Below the pieces are notes generated by a model. It made no database searches. It saw only the letters and a list, made by a program, of their open reading frames with translations, and was not told the origin of the DNA. From Zasmidium citrigriseum (Eukaryota > Ascomycota > Dothideomycetes > Mycosphaerellales > Mycosphaerellaceae), in assembly GCA_002786025.1 (NCBI GenBank), contig NHNW01000072.1, forward strand, positions 2,176 to 66,175: 64,000 nucleotides of DNA. The letters run 5' to 3'. How positions within the stretch are numbered: position 1 is the stretch's first letter; each line of letters starts with the position of its first letter. A program made the translations under genes and the position numbers. Shown here piece after piece: positions 50,301 to 63,840 of the stretch.

Positions 50301-50865
50301 CCGTCTAGGAGGCTAATAAGGACGAGAAGGAGTCGACCTAAAAGCCTAATATAGAGTAGGATAAGAAGTTAGGCGAGGACTCTAAAGAAGATAAGGACTA
50401 TATAGTTATAGCCTCTCCTCTATTAACTACTCCGCCTACTAAGTAAACTACTACTAACGATTCTATAGATAAGGTAGCTTAGGGCGATTACTAATAAGAC
50501 CTATAAGGACGAAAACCTTACTATCTACTTTTATAACGCGGACGACTTAGTAGTATTCTTTAAGATAAAGCGTAATAGTTACTTAAGTAAGGCCTTCGCG
50601 GCGTTCTACGAGCGCTATAGCTAATCTATAAGCGCTTCTAGTATACTCTACGAGGGCTAATAAGTCTCTAATTATAAGACTCTAGGAGTTCGAATAGACT
50701 AAGATACTATCGAGGCTTATATAGTATAAAGATACGAAATTAAGACGATTACGTAGTCGTAGCTCCTTATCCGCCTAATAGTCTAGTAGAATACGAAGGA
50801 GAGCGTAGTACGGAGAATTAGTACGAATTAAGTAAACTTATAAAAGGGGTAACGAGCTAAATTTA

Positions 50866-53800
50866 TTCTCTTAGTATAGTTCTAACTCCGAGAAAGAATT
50901 TAATATTATAGTTACTTCTATAGCTAACTTAGTAGCTAACTTAGTACTAGGGCGTTTTCGGGATAATATAATAAGTTCTAGGGACTATTATTCTTTCTCT
51001 TAGTATAAGCGCTACTTAGAGAAAGAATTACTACTCTATAGATTCCCTATACTATCTCTACTACTTCGCGAATTAATCGAAAATTTAATAATCGACTAGC
51101 GCCCGCTAGAGCCGAGCTAATTAACTTCGTATTTACCTCTACTATTAATAATAATAATACCTCTCGATTAGAGTACTAGTATTCTCGCGTACCGCGATAC
51201 GTATACTTTACGAATAAATTACTACCTTCTACTACTAAGTACCTAAAGTCTACCGCTATCGAGTTAGCCTATTGCTACTACTACTAAAGCCCTCTACTAC
51301 CGCCGAATCCCTCTATTACTACTAAGTCTACCCTATCTATAGAAGAGGAGAGTTATATAAGAAGATTAGTTCTACGCTAGAAGGGGAGATATATTTAGCT
51401 ATAAGGCGTAGTATATACTACGAGAAAGAACTACTTACCTCTACCGCTATAGAGTCTATTTCTATACTTATCGCCTTAGGTAAGGCCTAAGGAAATATAT
51501 ATAGTACTACTATCTACTACTATAGTAGAGATAGGCGGAACGGAGCCCTAATTATATAGGCTATAAGGATATAGGGATCTAAGGTTTAGTATAAGACCCT
51601 CTTCTCTACTTTACTACTATAGTCGAAACTACGTAGTCGTATAGATTATTAGTATAACGTAAACGATAACGTTAATAATATTCTTATAAGTAAGTAAAGT
51701 ACTAGCTACCGCCGCCTAGGAAGTATTAATTCTATAAGAAAACTAATATATAATAGTAGACCTTCGAGTAAGTATAAAAGGGCTAATAAGTATATAGCGC
51801 TAATCGTTATTAAGCGTAAACGTCTTTAGACTAAAGTCTTAGGACCTAAGTATACTCTTATAACCGACGGTACTAGATAATATATAGTATCTAGGCGCCT
51901 CTTTTATAGCTAAGGAGACCGTTTAGTAAAGTATACCTCTCGTAATAATAGTATAGATAGTTTATCGCCTTACTAAAGTATAACGGGCGGATTACGTATA
52001 ACTCTTATAGTAATATTAGTACTAGGTTATATATCGCCGTAACCGTAGCTAGTTATATATTATAGTAACTATATCGTCGATAAGAGCCTCCCTAAAGGAC
52101 GCTTTAAGCTAAGCCCCTAAACCCTACGCCTCCTAGAAGGCTAGCTAAGTAACTAGTCGACCCTTATACTAAGCCTACTTAGAGCGACTATATAGGTAAG
52201 AGAGGTACCTCGCTAAGTATACTAATAGCTATTAAGCTAAGCTAAAGGAGTAGACTTAGGCGAGTAGAAGACTAAATAATAAGGCTAAGGTACGACTAAC
52301 TAAGTAGAATCTTATCGATTCTAGATAGATAGTAGATAACCTCTTTACCGCCTAGTTTAACGTCGTAGAGGACGAGATAGGCCGCTAAGAGTACTTAGTT
52401 ATTTTATATAGTAGATAGTAGCTAGCCTACCGCTTAGTTTTATCGTAAGCTTAACTACTTAGTTTAATATCGATAGGTAGAATAGTACTTAGTTTAACGT
52501 CGTTAAGAGCTAGACGGATCTCTTCGTAAGCCTACTAGTTACTACTACTATACTAACTTATATATAAAGCGCTATTACGTACTTATAGCGATAGATTATA
52601 GAGGTATAGAGGTAGATAAAGAAGAAAGAAAGAAGTTAGAGCGAAGTTAAGAAGTTATAGTCGCGCGTAGGTAGTAGTACGATATAACGTTAGCGCTAGC
52701 GAGGTAAAGTAAGGCATTTAATAGATATCTATATAAATAGGCGGAGTTTATAGAGTTTAGACTTAGGCGTTTTTAAGAAAGAGTTAGAGGTAGAGGTAGG
52801 AAAGGATAACTTAGCTATTCCTTCGCTAAGTAAGGCTACTACTAAGAGAAAGAATTCGATAGTAAAGTATTCCTAGGACTCGGTTTAAGAGTAGAAATCG
52901 CTAATAGGTAAAGTAGGATAGTAAGTTCGATAGCGAGGTTAGTAATTCTATCGCGTAGTAGCGTTACCGTTTAGAGAAAGAATTACTAGACTCTTCGATA
53001 TACCTCTATTCCCGTCGTCTCTTATATTAACTCTATACCCGCGGCTAGTAGTAGAGCTAGTAGTACTACTCTCGTAGAGGAAGCTACGTCTTACTATTAT
53101 TAGTAGGGAGGAGAAGAAGTAGAAGAGGAGGTTAAAGAAGAAGCTAGAGTTAAAGGCTAGATATATAAAGCTTATATTAGTACCTAGAAAGGCTAGTAGT
53201 TATTTCTCTAAGTATATTATATACTACGTAATATAATCGATAACCTTAGATATACCTCTACCTATAATCCTCTTCCTCTTCCTTCTTCTAGTATACTACT
53301 ATCTATATTAGTAGTCTTAGGTAGTAGATAGACTATCCTCTACTACTAGCCTAACGTAGCGGCTTAGTACTATAACTATATAGTACTTAAGGATATAGAG
53401 TAGTATAGTAGATAATACTCGAGTAGGCTTATACTTCTTTCTCGAAGTACTAGCGCTACTAAAAGAAAGAATAGCGGACTTCTTTAGCCGTTTAACTCTA
53501 CTAAAGTATCTTAGCGCTTAGGCTAAATAGGTTAAGAAGGAGGATAGTTAGTATAATAGTAAGCGAGTTAGTAAGATAGATAGTAATCTATAGCTAGTAA
53601 ATTAAAGTTATTTCTTTACTACTATACCTACTATTTCGAGTAAGGGTTTTAGATTTAAGACTACTAATTTAGATAGAAGACTAAGAAGATATTAAGGAAA
53701 AAGTAAGCTTTTATTATTTATAGGGCTCTAAGGCCTAGCCTAAAGTAAAAGGACCCCTAGTAGACGCTATATAGTAAGATAGATAGTAAAATAGTTAGTA

Positions 53801-55095
53801 AGGTATATAGCCGACCTATAGTAGATAGATATAATATAGTAAAATAATAGCTATCTATAGTAAGTAGCGATAATTATTATAAACGTAGTAGCTATACTTA
53901 CTACTAGGACGAGACGTAGGTACTAAGTAGTCTATTAGCTACTAATAGCGGTAGTTAGCGTAAGGCCTAGTAGCCTACGGAATACTAGATACCTCTATAA
54001 TATTACTAGCCTACTTAACGTTAGTAATATCTATTAATAGCTAGCTCTAGATTAAAACTTATAGTAGAGTAGGCGTACTACCGCTTCTTATTAGCGGCCT
54101 ACTACTTAGCGTCTAATACTAACTACTACTCGCTAGACCTCTAAGGCTATTAACAAGTAATCGATATTAACTCTTTTAGCTAACTAATAGAGCGTAGTAC
54201 GGTAGTAGTAGTAGACTTAGTAGTAACTAGGGCTATAATAGGGACTATAGCGGTAGTAAGAGGGCTAGTAATAGGGCTAGAGCTAGTAGAGAGAGTAGCG
54301 GAGGGTATAGCGGTAGTAGTAGATAGTATAAAGTCGTTATTATTAGGTATAAAGCTATATCTATATATTAGCTACTACTTAGTATCTCGCTAGATCGACG
54401 ACTAGAAGACTAGAAGACTTATAAGTTATCGTCGCTACTATTCGATAAGACGGAGGGAGATAGTAAAGTAGTAGTAGTAGTAAGGCGATAGGTAGTAATA
54501 TACTTACGAGCGCGAGCGAGTAAGCGACGGACTATATTAATATAAGCTTACTATTATCTAGAGTTAGAGGATATTAAAGACTTACGGGTAGCGCGCTAGA
54601 CGAAACTAGCCTCGATATAGTAAACGAAGATACGCTCGCGAGGACTAAGGCTAGGGTAATAAACGCTACTAATAAACTATAAGCGAAGCTTACTACGTAA
54701 GAGAAACTAGGCTAAAGTATTTATATTATTCTATATAGATAGTTAGCTTAGAGCTCGCTACTACTTTAGAGGTAGAAGATATACTTTATTATACTAGATA
54801 ATAGAAGAGACAAAACGACGAGCGCTAGGTATAGTAGGCGGTAGTAGTAGTAGTATAGTAGGTATTATTATTACTATAGTAGTAGTAGTAATATAGATAG
54901 TATTCGAGATAGTTACTAGAAGCGAGTATATATTAGTATATAGGAGGAAGAATAATATTAGAAGTCTACGAGCGAAGAGCTACTTTTTAATTTTCTACCT
55001 ACTATTATATTATTATCTTTATTTATATATAATTCTTTAATTTACTACCTATTATTATTCTTTCTTATAGTAAAGGGCTTACTTCGCGAAAGAAC
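50866..55095. repeat. Recurring 39-bp palindrome, family 2 (span of dispersed copies)
   Basis: The clearest copy, at about 50990-51030, has perfect 11-bp arms ATTCTTTCTCT and AGAGAAAGAAT around a 17-nt centre containing AAGCGCTACTT. Related copies lie at about 50866-50900, 53441-53478 and 55054-55095, and single arms near 51425, 52848 and 52975. Coordinates give the span between outer copies. Confidence 0.6.
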
Positions 55096-55699
55096 TAAAT
55101 AGGGAATTCCTTACCTAGCCTATACCTAATATAGGATAGCGTAAGCTTAAATAGGTAACTTAGATAGTAATAATAGAAAGTAGTATATTATAGCTCTCTA
55201 CGACTCTATTTACTCTAGGAGCGTACCTTACGAAACCCTACTTTACGAATAGCTATCTAATTATATCTCTACTTTAATTTATTCTTAGAGTAGAATCGTA
55301 TTTAGAGAATAAACTATAATAGGAAGTAAGGTTAATTAAGTTTAAGAGGTAAGGTTAGAGGCTAGCTACTCCCGACGAAGTTACGTTTCTTAAGCTTAGA
55401 AGCTAATAATAGGTATTCCTTTAGTACTTTAAATACTATAAATAATTCTATATTTACTAAAAGAATAGTAGTAGAACTTCTTATCCCTTCTTATTAACTA
55501 ATTATACCTCGATACTTATCTTCTAACTACGTATATAATACTAACTAGTCTCTCTAAATATACTATTATAACCGATAGAGTTCTAGACTTCGAAAGGTAG
55601 CGCTAGGTCGATATATAATATTTAGATAACGGACTTCTATAGACGCGAAAGAGTATCGATAAGATCTAGACTCTAATAGTTCTTACCTACGTCTCTAAT

Positions 55700-56632
55700 C
55701 GTAGCTTCGTATCTACTACTAACCTAATCGATATTAAGGTAAGTAAGAATATTAATCTTCGTATCGATAAGTATAGTATAGCGCTACTATCGTCCGTCTA
55801 GAGCTATAAGGTCTATAATAGGCGAGTATAGAGGTAGTAGAGGTAGTCTAAATTAACTAGTTAAACTAGCCTCGATTCTAGATATATTATAAATAACCTT
55901 AACTAGCTATTCTAGGTAGCGCGTTCGAAGCTCTAGTAGGATTTAATCGTTTAAGCTATATTTAGGGATTATAGCGGGCTAGATAGATAGCTACTTAAGC
56001 CCTTTACGGTCTTCCTTCTAATACTAATATAGATCGAGAATCCTTAATATAAGGTAATTTACGTAGATACTAACGAGCGCTCTCTACGAGCTTTCCTTAT
56101 TTTCGTTAACCTATATATTAAGTAGCGCTAGGTTACGAAGCGGATAGAGGTACTTATATTACTCGGTAACTTAGAGTAGTTCGTAAATACTATATATTAG
56201 CGTAGAGAGGTCTAATACGGAGAGTATAGAGAAGAGAATAGCTCTAGCTAGAGTAATACTCGATATAAGGTACTTTAGAGGTAGTATACCTAGAATAATT
56301 ATACCCTTTAGTTCCTAGACTAGTTATAAGAGTATATTACTATAGACTAGAGTAATAGGCCTTAGGGCGGGAACGTATATACGTACGACTCGTATAGGTC
56401 TATAGTTAAAGAACTTATAAGGTAGTAGATTACTATAATAGTAATAGTTAGCGAGTAGAGTAGAAGATATAGCTTAGCTATTAGATAATTAGGCGATTTT
56501 AATAGGAGGAGGAATAAACGCCTTCTTTTATATCCTATATTTTATATAGTTAAACGTACGGAACGACGCGGAATATAGATAAGAGTAGAGGCTAATACTA
56601 GTTCTAATTATAATATAGTATATAAAAAGTAA
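55700..56632 (+). pseudogene. RIPed ORF of unknown family
   Basis: A plus-strand frame in phase with 55997 stays coherent for about 310 codons to TAA at 56630-56632, without frameshift. Internal stops are TAG or TAA, consistent with former Gln/Trp codons. Readable stretches include 'YKVIYVDTNERSLRAFLIFV' near 56050-56110 and 'GGNVYTYDSYRSIVKELI' near 56365-56420. It is Gln- and Arg-rich when the stops are read as Gln. The family is not recognised. The start is approximate. Confidence 0.55.
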
Positions 56633-59600
56633 ACTTAATCGAGTTCTCGCTACCTAGATTACTAGCCTTATATAGCGCCTTCGAATTATATTATAATAAA
56701 GTAACTTCGTATTATAATATAAATACTACTACTCCGCCCGCTACCCTAGTAAATCGATACTCTAGTAACGTACTCGCTAAGGAATTTAAAGTAAAGTTTT
56801 ATATAAGAACTCGCCGCCCTAAATCTACTATATAACTTTTAATTTATATTATAAAGCGCTATTTACGCTATATAATACAATTCCTCCGCTATAATCGATT
56901 TTAGAGTTATAAATAAAAACTAGAACCGTATCGGGTTAGTAGCTTAGGTAGAGGTAGGTAAGTTATCTATATATCGCTTCTACTCTCTCCTATCGAAATC
57001 GTCGCTATCGTCGTTCTTATTAGTATCTAGGTTATAGAACAATTCTAGCTTCTAATCTACCTTTAGCTATACCTTCTTATATTATCCTCTAGAGGAATAC
57101 TACTTACCTAGGTTAAACTTAGCTACGAAGTCGACGAGAGACTAGTCCTTTACTAGTAGAGTATAAGCGAAGCCTATAATCCTACCTATACTACGAAGTT
57201 CGTAATTACGTATAAGCTAGCGACTATTATCGCCCGCCTACTACGAGCTAGTAACTAGAGCGATCTAACGCTTAGTAGTATTAGGGTAGCTATTAAGGAA
57301 GTTAGAAGAGCGTAAAGTATAGATAGTACGCTAATTACCCTAGATATAGCTAACCTCGATAGCGCTATAAGTCGCGAGATCTTTAGATATAGTATTCGAT
57401 AGCGTATTAGTACTAATAGTCGCGTAATTAGCGGTAATAGGGAGGGTAGGTAGGTAGAAGTAATAATAGGGAATAGCGCGAATATCTATAGAGCTACGTA
57501 GGTCTATTACTAGCGGACCGTCGTTATTACCTATAACTACCTTCTTATACGAGTAGGTTATTATAGTATCGAGATCTACTATACGAATAACTATTAGTAC
57601 TAGAAACTTTATATACTACTTTCTAGAGCTTACCTCTTAAGCTTAGCGGCGCGTAGAGAAGTAGAGGATATAATAGGTTAAATATAGGTTAGAAAGGAGA
57701 AGAAGAAAGTTAATAGAGTCTAAAGAGGTTATAGTAGAGCGAGTAGTTTAGAGGAAGATAGTTTAATACTAGAAGGAACTTTTATAGAACCCTCTATAGG
57801 CTACGTAAGCGGGCTATATATATATAGTCTTATACCTACTATACGTAGTCTATCTATATATATAACTATACTAGTAAAGCTTCTTAAACGCTATATAAAG
57901 AGACGTATATCGAGTTACTACTATATAGGCGGTAGGGATTCGTACTTTATTCGTTCCTATATATATCGCTTATACTTTCCTCTACGTTTCGCTCGATTAA
58001 TAAGATAGTCTATAAGATCCTATCGAAAGTAGTTTCTATAAGGGCCGCCTTTACGAGCGATACTAGTCTCTATAATACGACTAGTATTACTATACCTATA
58101 CTATTCTACTAGTTTAGCCGCTTCGAATTTCTACTATAGTACTAACTACTACTACTCTTATACTATAGGTATAGGGAAATCGCGAGTACTAGACTCTATA
58201 GGTCGTCCCTACTAACGTTATAGCTTCTACGGTTTCGCTATATATAGCTCTATAATATTAGATTTTATATAGTCTAAAAGATCGAGCTTTAGGCTTACGA
58301 GTAGTACTAGAGACGGTTAATATCTAACCTATATATAAGTAATTATTATAAATAGTATATAATAACGTATATAGGAGTATTTTTACTATAGCTCTAGGTA
58401 TCGTCCTAGAAGTCTAAGGTCGTTTACTTCTCCTTAATAGCCTTTTAGACTCGCGAATAAAACGTTTATTAGAGGAAGCGGCGATATATCCGTTAAACGC
58501 GAACGACTCTTAAACGAAGATCTTATACTAAACGTTATAGCCGCCTTCGTATAAGAAAGGACCTATAGATCTCTTACGATTTCGATACTTTTAAAGTATA
58601 TAATAAAACCGCTCGAGTCTATTCGTCGAACCTTACTAACTTAGTACTATACGTATCTTAATCGTTATATAGAATAACTATTGTACTATATATTAGAACG
58701 GATTTCCTACTAGCGAGATAGGCGACTTAAGCGATAGCTATAAGAGATATTACTATCGATATATACGCTACGAAGCTCCCTATATATAATTTCTCTATTC
58801 TATATTTAGTGTTTCTCCTACTATTCTATTAGTTAATATTAATAGCGTATATATTAACGACTAAGATATTCCTTAGACTTCGGGAATATTAGAGGTAGAG
58901 CGCCTTAGCGACTAGCGCTCTATATATAGAAACGAAAAGCTATAAGCGTACGAATTTAGATACTTTGTATAATAGCGTATAGTAATATAAAGAAATTAAG
59001 AAGACTATTATAGCTAATAGGTAAGGTAGATATTAGGTAGTAGCTCTAACCTAACTTAGTTAAGCGTATACGCTACTAGCTTTCGCCTTAACTCTATTTA
59101 TAAGCCGCTATCTTTCTCTTATACTAACTACTTCTTCTTCTTAATATATATCTACCTATCGTTATAATATTAGACTTAACGGAATTACTACTTTCTAGTA
59201 TTATAAGCCTATAAGTCTCTCTATTAGGAGCTCCGCTATAGGACTATACTAATAATAAAGTACGGCTTAATAGCTTATAGTTCCGCCCTTAGTATAGTAT
59301 CGATTATACGAAGCTATTCGCGTAAGCTATCCTCGAGGCCTACGCTAAGAAATAGCTTCTAGATAGTAGAAAGACTAACTATACCTACGCCTACTACGTT
59401 TTATAGGGTAAAGGACGAGATCTAGTATTTCGCGATCGATATATTAACTCGCTTAAGGATAATAGAATCTAGAATAGCCGCGATTACCGTAATAGACGAG
59501 AGGCGCTTATCTATATCTTAGGGGCTAACTCCTCTACTATTCCTATATAAGTAGCTATTAAGAGTAGTAACGCTAAAGAGCTATTATCGAGTATACTCGT

Positions 59601-62229
59601 CCTCTACTAGGAGGAAACTTACGTATATATCTACGATTATAGCTACTATAGTCGTTCTAGCTACTTTATAGGATATAGGTATTCCTATAAATTAACGGGT
59701 AATTAAGCCTATAGTAACTATACGTTAGTAGGCGATCCGAAGCGCTATTTATAGTATAAGTTATAGGCGCCTTAAGGTATATAATATTTATATAGTATAC
59801 TATATTAAGTCTCGTATAGCTAATATTATAAAGATAAAACTACTAGTCCTAATACTACCTAGCGAACTACGAAGCGCTAAAGTAAATAATAGCTATTAGT
59901 AGGCGCTAAGCGTCTATCGAAACGCCCTACTCTACTTAATAGCTCTAGGGGCGTACTAGCCGAAATAAGTACTAACCTTCTCGCTATAATAGACTCGCTA
60001 TTATAGGATCCTAGGGGATAGTCGAGTTATAGAAACGGAGGAGATAGTAATACCCTAGAGCTATCTATAGAGAGTAATAGAACTAATATAACTAATAGGG
60101 TCTTTATTCTTAAATTAGTTAATACTACCTAAATATTAGCCGTATACTTATAGGAGAACCTATTAAAGCTATAGGATATATACGAGCGTATACTAGCTAC
60201 CTAGTTTTCTAAGGTCCTATATATTAAAAACTTTAAGTACGTTAACGCTAACGATTACGCGGTATTACTTATATTTTAGAATAGGATTAACGATATATTA
60301 AATAATAGTTAAGCTACTAGGATTAACGATATATTAAATAATAGTCGAGCTACTAATATAATTATACTATCTATTCTAGATCTAATTTAAAATATCTAAC
60401 TCTACTAAAGATAAGGTAGGTATTATATAAATACTATTATTCTTTATAATAATAGATATATCTAACTAAGTACTTTACTAGTCTAGATATAACCTATACT
60501 TCTAAAGTACTCGATAGTAGTATATTAAGAGTAAAGTAGTATACTAGACTATTAACGTCTTCTAGAGTATCCTATAGCTCGATATAGACTAGTCTAGCTC
60601 TTTATACGTACTAGCTTACTTTATATCTAGTAATCTATATAGTATAGATAACCTACTCGAAGTAGTATCTATATATTCCTCTACCTTTATATTACGTACG
60701 CTCGTATCGACTACGCTATCGATCCTATCCCTAAGGCGGTCTAGTAACGATATCTCGGCTATAGTCGTATTACTCTCGCTATCTAAGATTTTAGGGTCTA
60801 GTTCTAGCTATAGCTCTAGATATTCTCTAGCGATCTCTAGGAATATAGAGTAGGTAGTAACGATAGCTAGAGATTACGCTTCTATTCTATTAGGGTTTTA
60901 AACGTCCTAGATTAGGGCGTCTAGTACTATTTGCCGCGATATTATAATATCCTACTCCGCTATACGTTAGACTACCCTAGTTAGACGATAAAGAGGTCGT
61001 ATCTCTAATAAACGACCTATAGTAGTTAGTACCTAGCGTATAAGCTATAAAGTTATTATAGCGTACCTTATAGAAAGGCTCGAGCGTTCTAGTAGATAAC
61101 GCCTCGAAGACGGATAAACTAGCCCCTAGTAAGAGGAGAGAAGTACTTAAATAACTCGCGAGGAGCGTCTATTATATTATCTAGTATCTTAAGCGTTCTA
61201 GGAGATACGATTAAGGTTTAAAGAAGTAGTAGTACTATTACGACCTAATATATATACTATTATACGATAGGTTTAGGGTATAGCGTAGGTATTATTACCT
61301 TTAGGCTAGATTCTATTTTCGATAACTTTCTAGCTAATTTCCTCCGCCTTACCGAAGATTAGGCTCTATACTTAAGCTTTATTATCTCTACTAAGCGTAG
61401 AAACCCTCTTATAGCCGAAAAGTAAAACTACTTTACCGCTTATTAATTTTAGACTAAACTCTTATATAAATAGCTAGTATAGTAGAAGAAAAGTTACGTT
61501 ATAAAGGTAATATACTTACTAGAGGGTTAAAGCTTATTAAGCGACTATAGAGTAGATAGTATCGCCGAATAAGGGGTCCCTAGTCTCTTTAACGTATATA
61601 GCCTCCTTCGCTAACTTATTTTATAAAGGCGTAGGACTATATTATAACGTAATTCTTCTAAGTATCGAATAGACGTAATTCCTATACTATATAACGTAAA
61701 TACGACTAGTATAGATCGTCTTATTTAAGTTCGACGGTCGAAACCCTAGCTTACGACTAAAATAGAGACCTAGAATAGAACCTACCCTTAACTTTTAATA
61801 CTTATATTATAAAGCTAGCTATATACTATATAATATAATTCGTTTAAGTAGGATACCCTATATACGGCGGGTAGCCTTATAAGCCTATAGAGGTCCTAGC
61901 TAGCTATAATAAAGAGGATCTATTTAGATATAACTTATATTATACGAGAAGCTATATCTCGCCTCCCCGCTAGAGTACTTTAAGAGACCTTTCTAGTATA
62001 ACTATCCTAGTCTATTAACCTAAAGATATTAGAGCGTTCGGGACTAGATAGCTCTATAAAGATAGCTAGCGAGGTAGGTAAAGATAGAAGAATTCTATAG
62101 CTATTCGTAAAGATCTACTCCTCTATTATAGTACTAAATTATTCGCTCGTAGATATCTCGTACCTATATCCGAAAGGAAGTATAAATTATAGAACGCTAT
62201 CTTCTAAGATCTCTCTTCTAATATAAGTT

Positions 62230-62720
62230 ATTATAAAAGGGCGAAATAATATTCTAGTTAATAGGGACGTTAGTAAGTAGAGCGTTAACTACGCGATAAG
62301 TATTCTTTATCTTACTAACCTCGACTATACTATAGATACCTATAGTACTACCTATACTACGAGTTAGCGGGAATCTCTATAGCTTTCTATATTTTAGCTA
62401 ACGTATACCTAGGTTATCCTTATACCTTTAAGAGTACCTTAATATACTCTAATAATTTAAGTTATATAGAGTAAAATATATAATATAATATAAATAGAAA
62501 AAGGAGGATATATAGGAGAAGCGATCGTTAGCTTTAGCCTTTTTATACTAGTTAGAGGACGGTATCGTATCGAGTAAAGACCTATAGAAGAGTCGCTTAA
62601 TATAAAGCTATAGATATATAAAGATATAGTACTAGTACTAGTAACCGTTATCGCGATACCCTCGATCTCTACTAGAGAGATTTTTACGATATTATATTAA
62701 ATAGAGGAGTCCTCGATAGT
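62230..62720 (-). pseudogene. RIPed coding repeat, copy B (matches 39.8-40.35 kb)
   Basis: Direct-orientation partner of copy A, about 22.3 kb away, near the opposite end of the right RIP block. Shared landmarks are CTTTATCTTACTAACCTC, ATAGATACCTATAGTACTAC and TAAAGCTATAGATATAT. The translation on the minus strand begins alike (EVSKIKNT) and then diverges from copy A. The pair could be two insertions of one element or the relics of its duplicated ends. Confidence 0.55.
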
Positions 62721-63840
62721 AGGAAGAGAGCGCTAATAGCGGTAGAAAACGGGTATAGAGGGAATATATATAGGATTAGACGAAGACGTAATAGAGAAGA
62801 TATAAGGTTAAGCGAAGAAAGTTAGAAGAAGTTAGATTAACTTAATCTTATTCTTAGGGTATCTTAGAGCTAGCTAATAAGGCTAGTAGGAGTAGTACGA
62901 GGCTCTATAACCTAAATAGATATAGTAAGCTATAAGTTCTCCTACGAAGATAGTATAGTCCTCCTAAAGAGCTCCTAGGCTAAACGCTATATTAATCTAC
63001 CTTAGTTTAGATCGAATAGCTAACTAGAGTAGGTAGTCTACTACTTATTAAGGATATTAGCGCGACGCTAGCTAGCGGTAGTAATACTAAACGTAGCGGC
63101 GTTATTAGTATTAGTACTTATAGTAGTAAGGTAGTAGGCGAACTCTAGTAACTACTAAAGGGACGACGTACTATTATTAGTAGTAAGGAGAGTAGATATA
63201 TTATTATTAGCGATAGGAGGGCTTAGTATATTTAGTAGGCTAACGCTAGGAGAGAGAGTAGCTAGCTAGAAGTATAGCGTTAGAGTACTATTATAGTCTA
63301 TAATATAGTACTAGATATTAGCTCTTATAGCGCCTATAAAATATTAGCTAAAGTTTAAAGGATCTAAGGGAAGTTAACTACTAGTAGAAGTATTCGGTAG
63401 GTTACTTATATTAAAGCTATATATAATAAAGTAGTCGGCGACGATAATAAAGTAGTATCTAGGCTTAGAGCGACTATCGCGCTAGGTAATATAGGCGATA
63501 TTAGGATCTCTACTATAGAAGGAGCTATCTAACTTACTAGAGGATAAGATAGTAATAATAGACGAGGCGCTACTAGACGTCTACTTCTAGTTTAGATAGT
63601 TAGACGACCGCTACGCGGAGAATAGAGTACGTAAGGTAGTTAGCTTAGTTAATATCTATTATTATTAGTATTATATTAAAAGCCTAGCGGATCTAATATT
63701 AGAAAGACTAACCGTAGTAGTAGTACGATATTACGTAAGGAAAGGAAGGAAAGTTTCGACCGAAATCGACTAAAGAAAATAGTACGCGCTAAGCTTCTTA
63801 GGCGCTACTTCTTGCTAAATCCCGTACGTAACGCCCGCTA

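Larger units (their letters stand above)
41263..61850. repeat. Recurring 45-bp palindrome, family 1 (span of dispersed copies)
   Basis: An imperfect palindrome recurs at about 41263-41305, 41375-41425, 41470-41515, 45868-45912, 56685-56730, 56838-56882 and 61798-61845. Its left arm is AATT(A)TATTATAAAG and its right arm TATATAATATAATTC, with about 15 variable bases between. The arms are nearly reverse complements. Coordinates here give the span from first to last copy; the sequence between them is unrelated. Copies were not noticed in the left block. Confidence 0.6.
38701..63840. repeat. Saturated RIP block (right)
   Basis: Twenty-five kilobases with the same dinucleotide signature as the left block: almost no CA/TG, excess TA, CG kept, and no intact ORF above 60 codons. 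It contains a full-length dead Helitron, hairpin-bearing repeats, two families of short palindromes, at least one further unknown pseudo-ORF and a repeat shared between its two ends. AGT/GTA-rich low-complexity sequence is common between about 52.9 and 55.0 kb. Confidence 0.85.
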
